DNA from: Oscillospiraceae bacterium
Lineage (GTDB): Bacteria > Bacillota > Clostridia > Oscillospirales > Oscillospiraceae
Direction of reading: 5' to 3'
Length of the DNA: 64,000 bases
NCBI GenBank assembly: GCA_030625685.1
Contig: DAOUQJ010000012.1
Span: 1-64,000, forward strand
Position 1 is the first letter of the stretch; each line of letters begins with the position of its first letter. Shown here in pieces: positions 26,752 to 35,694 of this stretch. The notes beneath the pieces were generated by a model. It was not told where the DNA came from, did no database searches, and saw nothing but the letters and a program-made list of their open reading frames with translations. Position numbers and translations under genes: made by a program.

Positions 26752-28497
26752 ATGATTAAAACTCTCACAAAACAATTAAAGCAATATAAAAATGCAAGCT
26801 TCATGACAATATTGTTTGCTATCATAGAAGTCATGACGGATATTGCTATTCCCTATTTAATGGCGCTTATCATTGACCGTGGACTCAATGCAAAAGATCT
26901 CTCACAAATATACTTCTATGGAGGCATCATGCTTGTCGCCGTACTCATCGGTCTCGCAAGCGGTGTTTTGGCCGGAAAATATGCCGCAACTGCATCTACC
27001 GGTTTTGCACACAATTTGAGAGATAGCATGTTTTCCAACATTCAAACCTTTTCATTTTCAAATATAGATAAGTACAGCACAGCAGGCCTCATTACTCGCA
27101 TGACCACCGATGTGACAAATTTGCAAAACTCATATATGATGCTCCTGCGACAGTTTGTCAGATTTCCACTTCTTCTGATTAGCGCACTGATTATGACACT
27201 CATCATCGCACCACAAGTAGGGTCGATTTTCATACTTGCCTCCATATTTCTCATCATCGCCATTTCTCTTATCATCAGAAAAGCTATCCCCATCATTCGA
27301 GAGGTTTTTGCTGGCTATGATGATTTGAATGCCAGTGTTCAAGAAAACATCACTGCCATACGCGCTGTAAAGGGTTTTGCTCGTGAGCCATTTGAAAAAG
27401 CTAAATTTGGCAAGACTGTATATAACCTATTTCACAAGTTCTACAGTGCTGAAAGAATCATGGTTCTCAATAGCCCTGTCATGATGATTTCCATTTATGG
27501 TTCAATGATTTCCATATCATGGCTTGGCGCTAACTTAATTGTAGGTGGCGCTTTGACAACAGGTGAACTGACAAGCTTATTTGCCTATGTTCTCAATATT
27601 TTCATGAGTTTGATGATCATATCTATGGTTTTGGTCATGATTACCATGTCTATCCCTAGCGCAAAACGAATTGTCGAAGTGATTGATGAAAAAGCGAACA
27701 TCATAAATACACAAACCCCTTCTTTTCATCTCGCAGATGGCACGATTGAATTTAAACATGTCGATTTTTCGTATCAGGCAAACAGCGTTAAATACGTTCT
27801 TTCCGACATCAACCTTTCCATCGCTTCTGGTGAAACAATTGGCATCATCGGCGGAACAGGCAGCTCGAAGTCTTCTTTGGTTAATCTGATCAGTCGTCTA
27901 TATGATGTAACAAATGGTTCAATTGAAATTGGAGGCAAAAACGTCAAAGATTATGACATCGAAACACTGCGCAACAAAGTAGCAGTTGTTCTTCAAAAAA
28001 ACGAACTTTTCTCAGGAACAATCTTAGAAAATTTGCGATGGGGCGATCAGAATGCAACATATGAAGAGTGTGTCCAAGCAGCGAAGCTCGCCTGTGCAGA
28101 CGGTTTTATCAATGCGTTTCCCAAACAATATGACACCTATATTGAACAAGGTGGCTCAAATGTTTCCGGTGGACAAAAACAAAGGCTCTGCATCGCAAGA
28201 GCTTTGCTAAAAAAACCAAAAATTTTAATATTAGATGACTCAACTTCAGCAGTCGATACAGCGACCGAAGCTAGGATTAGAACATCTTTCAAAGAACACA
28301 TCCCAAACACTACCAAACTCATCATAGCGCAACGTGTCTCTAGCATTGCAGACGCTGATCGAATTGTGGTATTAGAAGACGGAAAAATAGATGCAATTGG
28401 AACACACGAAGAGTTACTAAAATCAAATGAAATATACCAAACAATTTACCAAAGTCAAGAAAAAGGTCTCGCAGACTTTGACGAGATGGGAGCATAA
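26752..28497 (+). CDS. ABC exporter half-transporter, degenerate-site subunit
   Basis: 581 aa: an N-terminal six-TM exporter domain and a C-terminal nucleotide-binding domain. The Walker A is GGTGSSKSSLV (the usual GSGKS is GSSKS), the signature is VSGGQKQRL and the Walker B is ILILDDSTSAVD, with Asp where the catalytic Glu is expected. This makes it the partner with the non-catalytic site of a heterodimer, as in TM287/288 and BmrCD-like multidrug exporters. Gene spacing to the second subunit is 2 bases. GAGG precedes the ATG. Confidence 0.92.
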   Translation: MIKTLTKQLKQYKNASFMTILFAIIEVMTDIAIPYLMALIIDRGLNAKDLSQIYFYGGIMLVAVLIGLASGVLAGKYAATASTGFAHNLRDSMFSNIQTFSFSNIDKYSTAGLITRMTTDVTNLQNSYMMLLRQFVRFPLLLISALIMTLIIAPQVGSIFILASIFLIIAISLIIRKAIPIIREVFAGYDDLNASVQENITAIRAVKGFAREPFEKAKFGKTVYNLFHKFYSAERIMVLNSPVMMISIYGSMISISWLGANLIVGGALTTGELTSLFAYVLNIFMSLMIISMVLVMITMSIPSAKRIVEVIDEKANIINTQTPSFHLADGTIEFKHVDFSYQANSVKYVLSDINLSIASGETIGIIGGTGSSKSSLVNLISRLYDVTNGSIEIGGKNVKDYDIETLRNKVAVVLQKNELFSGTILENLRWGDQNATYEECVQAAKLACADGFINAFPKQYDTYIEQGGSNVSGGQKQRLCIARALLKKPKILILDDSTSAVDTATEARIRTSFKEHIPNTTKLIIAQRVSSIADADRIVVLEDGKIDAIGTHEELLKSNEIYQTIYQSQEKGLADFDEMGA

Positions 28498-28499
28498 GT

Positions 28500-30332
28500 A
28501 TGAAAAATTTAATGAAACTGCTACTGCAAAACCATAAATCTCGTCTCATTGTCGTCTTTTTTGGCATTCTAGGCTCTGCCATTGCGACCGTATTGGGAAT
28601 GATGTTTCTCGAAGCGCTGATTGATGACTATATTCTTCCAATGACAAAGGTGCAAAATCCCGATTTCGCACCACTCACTTCGGCCTTATTCCAGATTGCA
28701 TTTATCTATCTATTTGGAATCTTGTGCAACTACCTATACACAAGAACCATGGTTTCCGTCAGTCAAGGCACAATGAAAGAACTGCGCATCAAACTATTCA
28801 ATCATATGGAATCATTGCCCATACAATATTTTGACACGCATTCCCACGGCGACATCATGTCACTATATACCAATGACATCGATACGCTCAGACAATTTTT
28901 AAGCCACAGTCTACCTCAACTGATGAACAGTCTCATCACCATTATCAGTGTGCTCATCAGCATGATTATCATGAACATTCCTCTCACGATTTTATCTCTG
29001 GCAATGGTCATGATCATGTTGCTATCAGCTTCTAAAATCGTGAAATCGGCTGGGAAAAATTTTAAAAAGCAGCAAGCTGATTTAGGCATTGTCAATGGCT
29101 ATATTGAAGAAATGGTCAGCGGACAAAAAGTAATCAAAGTCTTTAACCACGAAGAAGAAAATATCGCTAAATTCAGAAATCTAAATGCCACTTTAAGAGA
29201 AAGCGCTGAAAAAGCGAACACCTTCGCCAATATCATCATGCCGGTCAATGGACAGCTTGGCAATATCAGTTATGTGTTATGCGCCATTCTTGGCGGAATT
29301 CTAGCTATCCAGGGCTATACAGGGCTGACTTTAGGCATGCTCGTTGCGTTTCTTTCCCTTAACAAAAGTTTCAATCAGCCCATTGGTCAAGTCAGCAACC
29401 AAATGAATGCAGTTGTAATGGCAGCTGCTGGTGTCGGCAGAATCTTTCAATTGTTTGAAGAAGCACCTGAAGCCGATGATGGCGCTGTCACATTGACGCG
29501 AATTCAAAAAGACAACGAAGACAATGTCGTAGAAACCGATCAAAATACAAGCATGTGGGCTTGGAAACACCAGCACCCCTCCACAAAAGAAAATTCGTAT
29601 CAAACGCTCAGGGGTAATATCGAGCTAGACCATGTCAACTTTGGTTACACAAGTGAAACTCCCGTTTTGCACGATATCTCCCTTTGTGCAAAACCAGGAC
29701 AAAAAATCGCATTTGTCGGCAGTACCGGTGCTGGTAAAACAACCATCACCAATCTGCTCAACCGTTTTTACGATATCCAAGAAGGCACCATCAAATACGA
29801 CGACATTGATATCAAGCAAATCAATAAATCTGATTTGCGTCGCAGTTTAGGTTTGGTCTTACAAGACACGCACTTATTCACAGGTACAATCATGGAAAAC
29901 ATTCGTTTTGGTAGATTAGAAGCAACGGATAAGGAATGCATCGCCGCAGCAAAACTTGCCAATGCAGACAGCTTCATTTCAAGACTACCCAATGGATATG
30001 AAACAACGCTAACGAGTGATGGCACAAATCTCTCACAAGGGCAAAGACAACTACTCGCAATCGCGCGTGCTGCTGTTGCAAATCCCCCTGTATTAATTCT
30101 AGACGAGGCCACCTCAAGCATCGACACAAGAACAGAAGGTTTGGTCCAAAAAGGAATGGACGAACTCATGAAAGGTCGCACCACGTTTGTCATTGCCCAT
30201 CGCTTATCCACAGTGCGAAACAGTGATTTGATTGTGGTTCTTGAAAATGGACGAATCATCGAACGTGGCACTCATGATGAACTCATAAGACTAAAAGGAA
30301 AATATTATAATTTAAATGCAGGCATCGCTTAA
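28500..30332 (+). CDS. ABC exporter half-transporter, catalytic-site subunit
   Basis: 610 aa, six TM segments plus a nucleotide-binding domain. Walker A is GSTGAGKTTITNLL, the signature is NLSQGQRQLLAIARA and the Walker B is VLILDEATSSID with the catalytic Glu; the H-loop is FVIAHRLSTV. A charged insertion of about 50 residues (EADDGAVTLTRIQKDNEDN...) lies between the TM and nucleotide-binding domains, a common feature of this subunit type. With the preceding gene it should form a heterodimeric drug or lipid exporter; the substrate is unknown. Confidence 0.93.
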   Translation: MKNLMKLLLQNHKSRLIVVFFGILGSAIATVLGMMFLEALIDDYILPMTKVQNPDFAPLTSALFQIAFIYLFGILCNYLYTRTMVSVSQGTMKELRIKLFNHMESLPIQYFDTHSHGDIMSLYTNDIDTLRQFLSHSLPQLMNSLITIISVLISMIIMNIPLTILSLAMVMIMLLSASKIVKSAGKNFKKQQADLGIVNGYIEEMVSGQKVIKVFNHEEENIAKFRNLNATLRESAEKANTFANIIMPVNGQLGNISYVLCAILGGILAIQGYTGLTLGMLVAFLSLNKSFNQPIGQVSNQMNAVVMAAAGVGRIFQLFEEAPEADDGAVTLTRIQKDNEDNVVETDQNTSMWAWKHQHPSTKENSYQTLRGNIELDHVNFGYTSETPVLHDISLCAKPGQKIAFVGSTGAGKTTITNLLNRFYDIQEGTIKYDDIDIKQINKSDLRRSLGLVLQDTHLFTGTIMENIRFGRLEATDKECIAAAKLANADSFISRLPNGYETTLTSDGTNLSQGQRQLLAIARAAVANPPVLILDEATSSIDTRTEGLVQKGMDELMKGRTTFVIAHRLSTVRNSDLIVVLENGRIIERGTHDELIRLKGKYYNLNAGIA

Positions 30333-30400
30333 CATTGTGTATTTATAAAACATGAACTATATTGCGTTTTTCCTTTATCTAAACAACTTATATAAAAACA

Positions 30401-30434
30401 ACAGCCCTACTCAACAATTCAGAGTAGGACTGTT
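30401..30434 (-). terminator. Terminator of the flavodiiron gene (and converging exporter)
   Basis: 13-bp stem AACAGTCCTACTC / GAGTAGGGCTGTT (one G-T pair) on the minus strand, followed by GTTTTT. On the plus strand the same pair is a C/A mismatch and there is no T run, so it serves mainly the flavodiiron gene. Confidence 0.75.
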
Positions 30435-30507
30435 ATCTATCATATCAAACATGACTTATCGTAACATTCACGCAAACCATAAAAGCACTATACAAAGTCG
30501 TAGGATT

Positions 30508-31722
30508 TTATTCTTCTAACGAATTGATGAGTGTTTCAATGGCAGTTTGAATCTTATTCAAGTCTTCTGCTTTTGCACTGCCGTTGAATTCGACGAAATC
30601 GAGCAAGTCCCAATTCAACTTATAGCGTTCTAGCATTTCATCAAGTTCTTTTTTTGCTCCCTTCGACCAACCATATGACCCAAACATAATCGCTTTTCTG
30701 TTGGCAACTTTTTTTCTGCCCAATTCATCAATCGCTTCGGCAACTGGAGGAAACATTTTAAATTCATAGGTAGGTGTTGCAACAATAATGCCTTGTGACT
30801 CCCACGCAGAAGCCAACACTGTTCCAATATCAGTATCAGGCAATCGATAGGCGCGATACGTGACACCTTTTTCATCCAAAAGTTGCTTGGCGTATTCTAC
30901 CGCAGCTTCCGTCATCCCATACATTGAGCCAAAGAGTAGTGTCACTTCTTTCTTAGCGGGTCCTTTTTGATAGTTGGCAAGTGTTCGATAATGCTCAATG
31001 ATTCTATTTGGATTTTTTCTCCACACAATACCGTGACCCGGGGCAACAATTTTGATGGGTAGCTGTGCACACTTATCCAACGCTTTTAATACCTGTTGCG
31101 AGAAAATGGCAACAATATTTGAATAGTATCGAACTGCCTCTTTAAGAAAAAAAGAAATTTCTTCTTCTGAGAGCAAATCATCATAATTTCTTTCAGAAAC
31201 ACTACCATATGAGCCAAAAGCATCACAAGACATCAGCGTTCCTGTTTCATTATCAAACGTTGCCATAGTATCTGGCCAATGCAAATTCGGAATCTCTACA
31301 AACGAAAGTTGCTTTCCATTTCCCAAGTCTAAAATATCTCCATCATTCACTATGCGCACATTTTCTGTGTGATTATAAAATGCAGACAGGAAATTAGCAG
31401 CGTTCTTACTGCAGATGATTTCAAAATCACTCGATATTTCACGAAAACTTTCAATCCATCCGGAATGATCTGGCTCTGTGTGATTCACAACGAGATAATC
31501 AATATCTTCCACTTTTATGTCCATTTGGTCAAGCAAGGCAAAGAGTGCTTCAGGTGTTTCGTCCCATCCACAAACACCATCAATAATAGCCGTCTTTTCA
31601 CCTTTTACAATATATGAGTTTAAAGAAACCCCATTCGGAATTTCCCATAAACCTTCGAATAAGATGTTTTCCACATTGATAGACAATCGATATATGCCTT
31701 TGGCTACTTCTGAAATATTCAC
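30508..31722 (-). CDS. Flavodiiron protein (class A, FprA-like O2/NO reductase)
   Basis: 404 aa cytoplasmic enzyme that reduces oxygen to water or nitric oxide to N2O, protecting anaerobes. The metallo-beta-lactamase-like domain has the diiron ligands in NHTEPDHSGW, a His in PNLHWPDTM, an Asp in MSCDAFGS and a His in APGHGIVW. The C-terminal flavodoxin domain starts LLFGSMYGMTEAA and has ATPTYEFKMFP. No extra rubredoxin domain, so it needs an external electron donor. It begins at GTG with AAGGAG upstream. Confidence 0.93.
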   Translation of the reverse strand: MNISEVAKGIYRLSINVENILFEGLWEIPNGVSLNSYIVKGEKTAIIDGVCGWDETPEALFALLDQMDIKVEDIDYLVVNHTEPDHSGWIESFREISSDFEIICSKNAANFLSAFYNHTENVRIVNDGDILDLGNGKQLSFVEIPNLHWPDTMATFDNETGTLMSCDAFGSYGSVSERNYDDLLSEEEISFFLKEAVRYYSNIVAIFSQQVLKALDKCAQLPIKIVAPGHGIVWRKNPNRIIEHYRTLANYQKGPAKKEVTLLFGSMYGMTEAAVEYAKQLLDEKGVTYRAYRLPDTDIGTVLASAWESQGIIVATPTYEFKMFPPVAEAIDELGRKKVANRKAIMFGSYGWSKGAKKELDEMLERYKLNWDLLDFVEFNGSAKAEDLNKIQTAIETLINSLEE

Positions 31723-31796
31723 TATCTTATCTCCTTCTCAGTTACATGTATAATTTTTCTTTATATATAATTACAGCTTCCCAATTGTTTGAAGAT

Positions 31797-31826
31797 ATTA
31801 TACCATAGCGTATATGAATTTTGTAA
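31797..31826 (-). promoter_or_regulatory. Probable promoter of the flavodiiron gene
   Basis: Minus strand TTACAA, 18 bases, TATAAT, about 75 bases before the GTG start. Confidence 0.5.
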
Positions 31827-31864
31827 CGCATTTCTTTATTTATATATCCAAATTCATTCTAAAA

Positions 31865-32002
31865 TTACTCCCCACTCACCTCTTTTAGATATCCAAGTTC
31901 CCTCATGACTGCTTGTATCATCTCAATGTCATCAAGGTAAAATATAAGAAACTCTCGATAGAGTATCACAAACACACTTTGTAAAATTCTTATAGAGATC
32001 AA
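31865..32002 (-). pseudogene. Possible remnant of a coding sequence (45 codons)
   Basis: A minus-strand frame opening at TTG ends LDDIEMIQAVMRELGYLKEV and a stop, with amino-acid composition like a real protein end. There is no ribosome site, and the frame runs into the promoter of the lipoprotein gene. It may be the tail of a lost gene or a small protein; I do not recognise it. The rest of 31723-32024 holds only the flavodiiron promoter. Confidence 0.25.
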
Positions 32003-32024
32003 AATAAACCAACTCTTACACAAG

Positions 32025-32053
32025 TTGACTATTTTTTTGGGCTTTGCTAAAAT
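32025..32053 (+). promoter_or_regulatory. Promoter of the acidic lipoprotein gene
   Basis: TTGACT, exactly 17 bases, TAAAAT, ending about 31 bases before the ATG. Confidence 0.75.
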
Positions 32054-32084
32054 AGACTAAATTTACATTAAAAGGAGAACTTAA

Positions 32085-33230
32085 ATGAAAAAGATCCTTC
32101 CACTTTTGATTTCATGTTGTTTTGTACTCATGTTGGCTTCTGGTTGTTCGTCAAAATCTGACAAGGAACCTGAAGTTGCACCACAAAATGAAGATGTTTC
32201 AACTTCTGCAAACATCTCTGAAACAGAAACGCCTGAATCAAACACGCAAGACGAAGAAGATGAAGAAGCGCAAGAAGATGAAGACGAGAACGCAAACGAA
32301 GAGAACAGCACACTTGAAGAAGAGCCTGCTGGCAAAACAGCTCCTACTCACATTGATGGTCACAAGGTGATAGAATACCATGCAACCAATGATGAATTTC
32401 ATATCAAGTTAGATGGAACATATGAAGGTTTAACCGGCGAACTTTCCTATGATCCATACTATTATGGTGGATTTGTTCTTAACATACCAAGCACACCCGA
32501 TATGGAATCATTTGAATTCAGTTTGGAAGAATTCAACTCTTCCATCACTCCACCAGCCGATACCTACACGTTATCAGACGAGTATGTAATCAATTTGGTA
32601 GGATCAGAATTTTCTGACTATGTCAAAAACGGAAACACATTACAAGTGGAATGTAATGTCAGCAACTATGAGTTCGGAGCAATCTACGCCTCTGAACCAT
32701 TCATCAACGCGACGATTGATATTTATAGTTTTGAAGATCCTCAAATCACACCATCTACTCCCGACGAATATCTAACAGGATTTGATAGTGAAACACTTTT
32801 CTCACAAGACACTCCAATGGAAATCAACTACGAAGACTACTCACTTGTCATTGTGCCTATGCAAATAAGCACTAATATGGAACAGCTGACACCACGAATT
32901 GTAGAAGTTCCTCAATCTGAATCAAATGAGTACGTAATGCCACATTTTCTTGTGTTTGGCGCTCTACACAATGTCACATTAACATATACCGTAAATGGGC
33001 TTGATCCAAATGAAGAGCCTGTTGAAGTGTTCATTGCAGATACCATCGAAAACGAATGTGTATACATAGATGCCGTCTTCCCCACAGATTTTTCTTCCAT
33101 CACCATCACAGGGTATTATGGTTTCCAAGGCTTAGAAGAAGTCACATTTTCCCTCAATGATATGATGGATTCTTCCAGTTATAAAATCATCACCTTTGAT
33201 GCGTATACCTATCCCAACGAAGCGTATTGA
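32085..33230 (+). CDS. Surface lipoprotein with acidic linker, unknown function
   Basis: 381 aa. A type-II signal peptide ends in the lipobox LASGC near residue 21, so the protein should be anchored to the outside of the cell membrane. Next is an acidic low-complexity linker (DEEDEEAQEDEDENANEEN, about 60-85), then a mostly beta-strand C-terminal region with Tyr, Pro and Asp clusters (YDPYYYGGFVL). No catalytic motif or known family is recognised. Single gene with its own promoter and terminator; AAAGGAG precedes the ATG. Confidence 0.75.
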   Translation: MKKILPLLISCCFVLMLASGCSSKSDKEPEVAPQNEDVSTSANISETETPESNTQDEEDEEAQEDEDENANEENSTLEEEPAGKTAPTHIDGHKVIEYHATNDEFHIKLDGTYEGLTGELSYDPYYYGGFVLNIPSTPDMESFEFSLEEFNSSITPPADTYTLSDEYVINLVGSEFSDYVKNGNTLQVECNVSNYEFGAIYASEPFINATIDIYSFEDPQITPSTPDEYLTGFDSETLFSQDTPMEINYEDYSLVIVPMQISTNMEQLTPRIVEVPQSESNEYVMPHFLVFGALHNVTLTYTVNGLDPNEEPVEVFIADTIENECVYIDAVFPTDFSSITITGYYGFQGLEEVTFSLNDMMDSSSYKIITFDAYTYPNEAY

Positions 33231-33267
33231 TGTATATCCGTGTTTCATTCCAATGAGAATATCACGA

Positions 33268-33318
33268 AACCTCAAGTGTTTTGTTTGCAATTTTGCAACA
33301 AACACTTGAGGTTTTTTA
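33268..33318 (+). terminator. Terminator of the lipoprotein gene
   Basis: Stem AACCTCAAGTGTTT / AAACACTTGAGGTT, with further pairing inside the loop, followed by TTTTTT on the plus strand. Confidence 0.88.
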
Positions 33319-33397
33319 TTGCCATGGATGCTATACAGCGCATAACATAAGCCATTTCTAATATGTCATTTTCTTTTCAAAACAGATTTCATTGCTT

Positions 33398-34360
33398 TTA
33401 TAACAAACCAATTTGAAATCCTAATTCTTGCAACATAGCAATATCTGTTTGCGTTGTAATGCCCGCCGTTGTTAACATATCTCCTGAAATGGCAGCATTA
33501 ATTCCTGAGGCAAAGAGACATTTGCCTTTGTCTAACATGCAACCACGCCCCCCTGCCAAACGAAGCACAGCATTCGGCAGAATAAAGCGAAATATCGAAA
33601 CAATGCGTTTCACTTCTTCTGCTGTCAAAGGTTTTAAATTGGCCAATGGGGTACCTTCAATGGCATTGAGCACATTGATGGGCACAGAATTGATATTCAG
33701 CTTTCTTAAATCCAGCGCCATATCTATTCTATCTTCCATGCTTTCTCCGAGTCCCATAATCCCCCCACTACAAACCTCAAGCCCTGCACTTTGTGCCGCC
33801 TTAATCGCATCTATTTTATCGTCATAGGTATGGGTTGTGCAGATGTACGGAAAGAAACGGCGAGAAGTTTCTAAATTATTGTGATACCGTGTGACACCAG
33901 ATTCTTTTAAATGAAGAAACTGCGCATAGTTTAACAGTCCATGCGATGCACAAAGGGCAATCTCGCACTGGTCTTTAATGTACCGATAGCTTTCACATAC
34001 ACGTTCCAATTCACTATCGCTCAAATAGCGACCAGAAGTGACAACAGAAAAACGAGAAATCCCTGCCAAAGCATGTGCTCGTGCATCTTTTAAAAGCGTT
34101 TCTTTCCCCAACAGCGAATGGCATGCAATGTCTACTTCAAAGTGGGTAGATTGTGCACAGAATTTACAGTTCTCTGAACATTTACCACTTTTCCCATTTG
34201 TAATGGCACACAACTCAATATGTTCACCGTAAAAATGTGTGCAGATCTCGCTTGCAGCATTCGAAAGGATTTCTAAGTCTGCTTTCACTAGCTCCAAAGC
34301 GTCTTGCTTTGATACCAGGTAGTTGTCATATATGATGCTTTTCTTGAGGTCTTCTACCAT
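33398..34360 (-). CDS. bioB: Biotin synthase
   Basis: 320 aa radical SAM enzyme that inserts sulfur into dethiobiotin. The 4Fe-4S site CSENCKFCAQS (CxxxCxxC) is near residue 60. Other conserved pieces are YHNNLETS, CSGGIMGLGES, the RLAGGRGC segment with the Arg ligand of the 2Fe-2S cluster, and SGDMLTTAG. No bioA, bioD or bioF gene is in the window, so the precursor route must be elsewhere or dethiobiotin is imported. Transcribed alone from a promoter overlapped by a BirA-like operator; AGGAG lies 7 bases before the ATG. Confidence 0.95.
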   Translation of the reverse strand: MVEDLKKSIIYDNYLVSKQDALELVKADLEILSNAASEICTHFYGEHIELCAITNGKSGKCSENCKFCAQSTHFEVDIACHSLLGKETLLKDARAHALAGISRFSVVTSGRYLSDSELERVCESYRYIKDQCEIALCASHGLLNYAQFLHLKESGVTRYHNNLETSRRFFPYICTTHTYDDKIDAIKAAQSAGLEVCSGGIMGLGESMEDRIDMALDLRKLNINSVPINVLNAIEGTPLANLKPLTAEEVKRIVSIFRFILPNAVLRLAGGRGCMLDKGKCLFASGINAAISGDMLTTAGITTQTDIAMLQELGFQIGLL

Positions 34361-34467
34361 TCAAATACTCCTAAACTATACTTTTCCCATTGCTTATTGT
34401 ATGCGCAATCATTGTCACTTAACTTATCGTGCTCTTATTAAAAATAATAAAGAATGCAACAAACCCC

Positions 34468-34496
34468 ATGATATCTGATTTACCCTTTCTTGTCAA
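34468..34496 (-). promoter_or_regulatory. bioB promoter
   Basis: Minus strand TTGACA, exactly 17 bases, TATCAT. The -35 hexamer lies inside the proximal arm of the BirA-like operator. The -10 is about 108 bases before the ATG. Confidence 0.75.
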
Positions 34497-34521
34497 CTTA
34501 TTCTATTTCATAAGTTGACAA
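34490..34521. promoter_or_regulatory. BirA-type biotin operator
   Basis: Perfect inverted repeat of 12-bp arms, TTGTCAACTTAT and ATAAGTTGACAA, around 8 bases. Read as TTGTCAAC-N16-GTTGACAA it matches the known Gram-positive BirA box pattern (TTGTTAAC-like half-sites 14-16 bases apart). It covers the bioB -35, so biotin-loaded BirA would block transcription. Confidence 0.8.
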
Positions 34522-34618
34522 TGAAGGTAAACTTAAATATTCAAAACTTGTTTTTGACTTTTTTGTCTCATCAGTTATATTACTCAATACTAATCGTTTT
34601 TTCCTTAATATATAAAGG

Positions 34619-34652
34619 CCTCGCCAAGTAAATCTAAATTCACTTGGCGAGG
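34619..34652 (-). terminator. Hairpin downstream of the TlpA-like gene
   Basis: Stem CCTCGCCAAGT / ACTTGGCGAGG with a 12-base loop, followed on the minus strand by CCTTTATATATT, a weak T tract. A second smaller hairpin (AAACCGAGTG / CACTCGCGGTTT with a 2-base bulge) lies next to it at about 34662-34685. Between here and bioB lie only the operator and promoter. Confidence 0.6.
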
Positions 34653-34769
34653 TTATATAAACCGAGTGAGACACTCGCGGTTTGAAGTTTGTTCATTAAC
34701 ACTTTGTTTTCTCTTGCTCTTTCACAAAGACATATTAGCACTCAAATAAGAGAAAGACAAAATACGTTT

Positions 34770-35330
34770 CTACTCATCTTTGAGTAAACGATCTAAATTT
34801 GAATAGAGTTCCTCTTCTGACATTTCACTGAGCTTCATTTGAATAATCTTACCATCTTTATCAATAAATACAGTAGCAGGAAATCCACACAGTCCGTATA
34901 AAGTCTTTGCCTCACCATTCATTTCATAATAAACAGGAAACGTATACTCTGACTCATTAATGAAGTTTTTTCCATCTTCACTTTCTCTTTCAGAAGCCAC
35001 TGCATTCACCATCAAAAATTGGATTTCTTCTCCATATTCATGAAATGCCGACTGAAAGTATGGCAATTCATCTATGCAAAAATTACACCAAGAAGTCCAG
35101 AAATGGAGCACTACTGGAGCATCTTCAAAATCAGATAATTTCACTTCTTGTCCAGTTTCATCAGTCATAGTAAAATCTGCTGCAGTTCCACCCGCCACTG
35201 AAACTGTCTGAACATAATCCTCTGAGTTTGAGGTAAGAGAATCGCTATACACGTCGTACATCACAATCGAAAGTATAAGAATTACTACAAAAGCTACGAT
35301 AATAATTGCCCGATTTTTCGTCTTATACAT
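34770..35330 (-). CDS. Membrane-anchored thioredoxin-like protein (TlpA/ResA type)
   Basis: 186 aa. A single N-terminal TM helix (AIIIVAFVVILILSIVMYDV) anchors an extracytoplasmic thioredoxin domain with the redox motif WTSWCNFCIDELP and the cis-Pro segment LCGFPATVFIDKDGKI. It should be a thiol-disulfide oxidoreductase acting on exported proteins, like ResA. The track start at 35357 translates the ribosome site AAAGGAG; ATG 35330 is used. Single gene; its partner is not identified. Confidence 0.88.
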   Translation of the reverse strand: MYKTKNRAIIIVAFVVILILSIVMYDVYSDSLTSNSEDYVQTVSVAGGTAADFTMTDETGQEVKLSDFEDAPVVLHFWTSWCNFCIDELPYFQSAFHEYGEEIQFLMVNAVASERESEDGKNFINESEYTFPVYYEMNGEAKTLYGLCGFPATVFIDKDGKIIQMKLSEMSEEELYSNLDRLLKDE

Positions 35331-35471
35331 TGCTAATCTCCTTTCTAAAGGATTCAATATACTCCTGTTGTATATTGATTTCCCTTTCTCCTTGATTTAT
35401 TCATGTTTCTTTGCTCTTTCATAGCAAACAGTCAACTTTCCCCAAGGTTTCTTCATAAATTTTATTTTTCT

Positions 35472-35477
35472 ATTATA
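35472..35477 (-). promoter_or_regulatory. -10 element for the TlpA-like gene
   Basis: Minus strand TATAAT, about 140 bases upstream of the ATG and just after the terminator of the MFS gene. The -35 is not convincing. Confidence 0.35.
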
Positions 35478-35490
35478 CTGCAGAAAATTT

Positions 35491-35530
35491 AAAAAGCTTG
35501 TTGCAGTATGTCACTGTCAACAAGCTTTTT
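35491..35530 (-). terminator. Terminator of the MFS transporter gene
   Basis: 13-bp perfect stem AAAAAGCTTGTTG / CAACAAGCTTTTT with a 14-base loop; symmetric A and T runs make it usable in both directions. The remaining bases 35531-35694 show nothing. Confidence 0.85.
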
Positions 35531-35694
35531 TCGTCATATATGCATATTTAAAGTTAAATTCTGAAGGTTTTTCGTTTCAAAATTTTTCTTATGCTCTTAT
35601 TAATCCTCTAAACATTTTACCGTTTCTTCTAATTACTCAACTATTTTATTAAAGGAACTATAAAACAAGAAGCGCTTCTCAAAACAAAACAATA

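Noticed and set aside
29768-30271. 167-aa minus-strand ORF inside the ABC exporter gene
   Set aside because: Antisense to conserved nucleotide-binding motifs; no ribosome site.
33459-33827. 122-aa plus-strand ORF opposite bioB
   Set aside because: Antisense shadow of a conserved gene.
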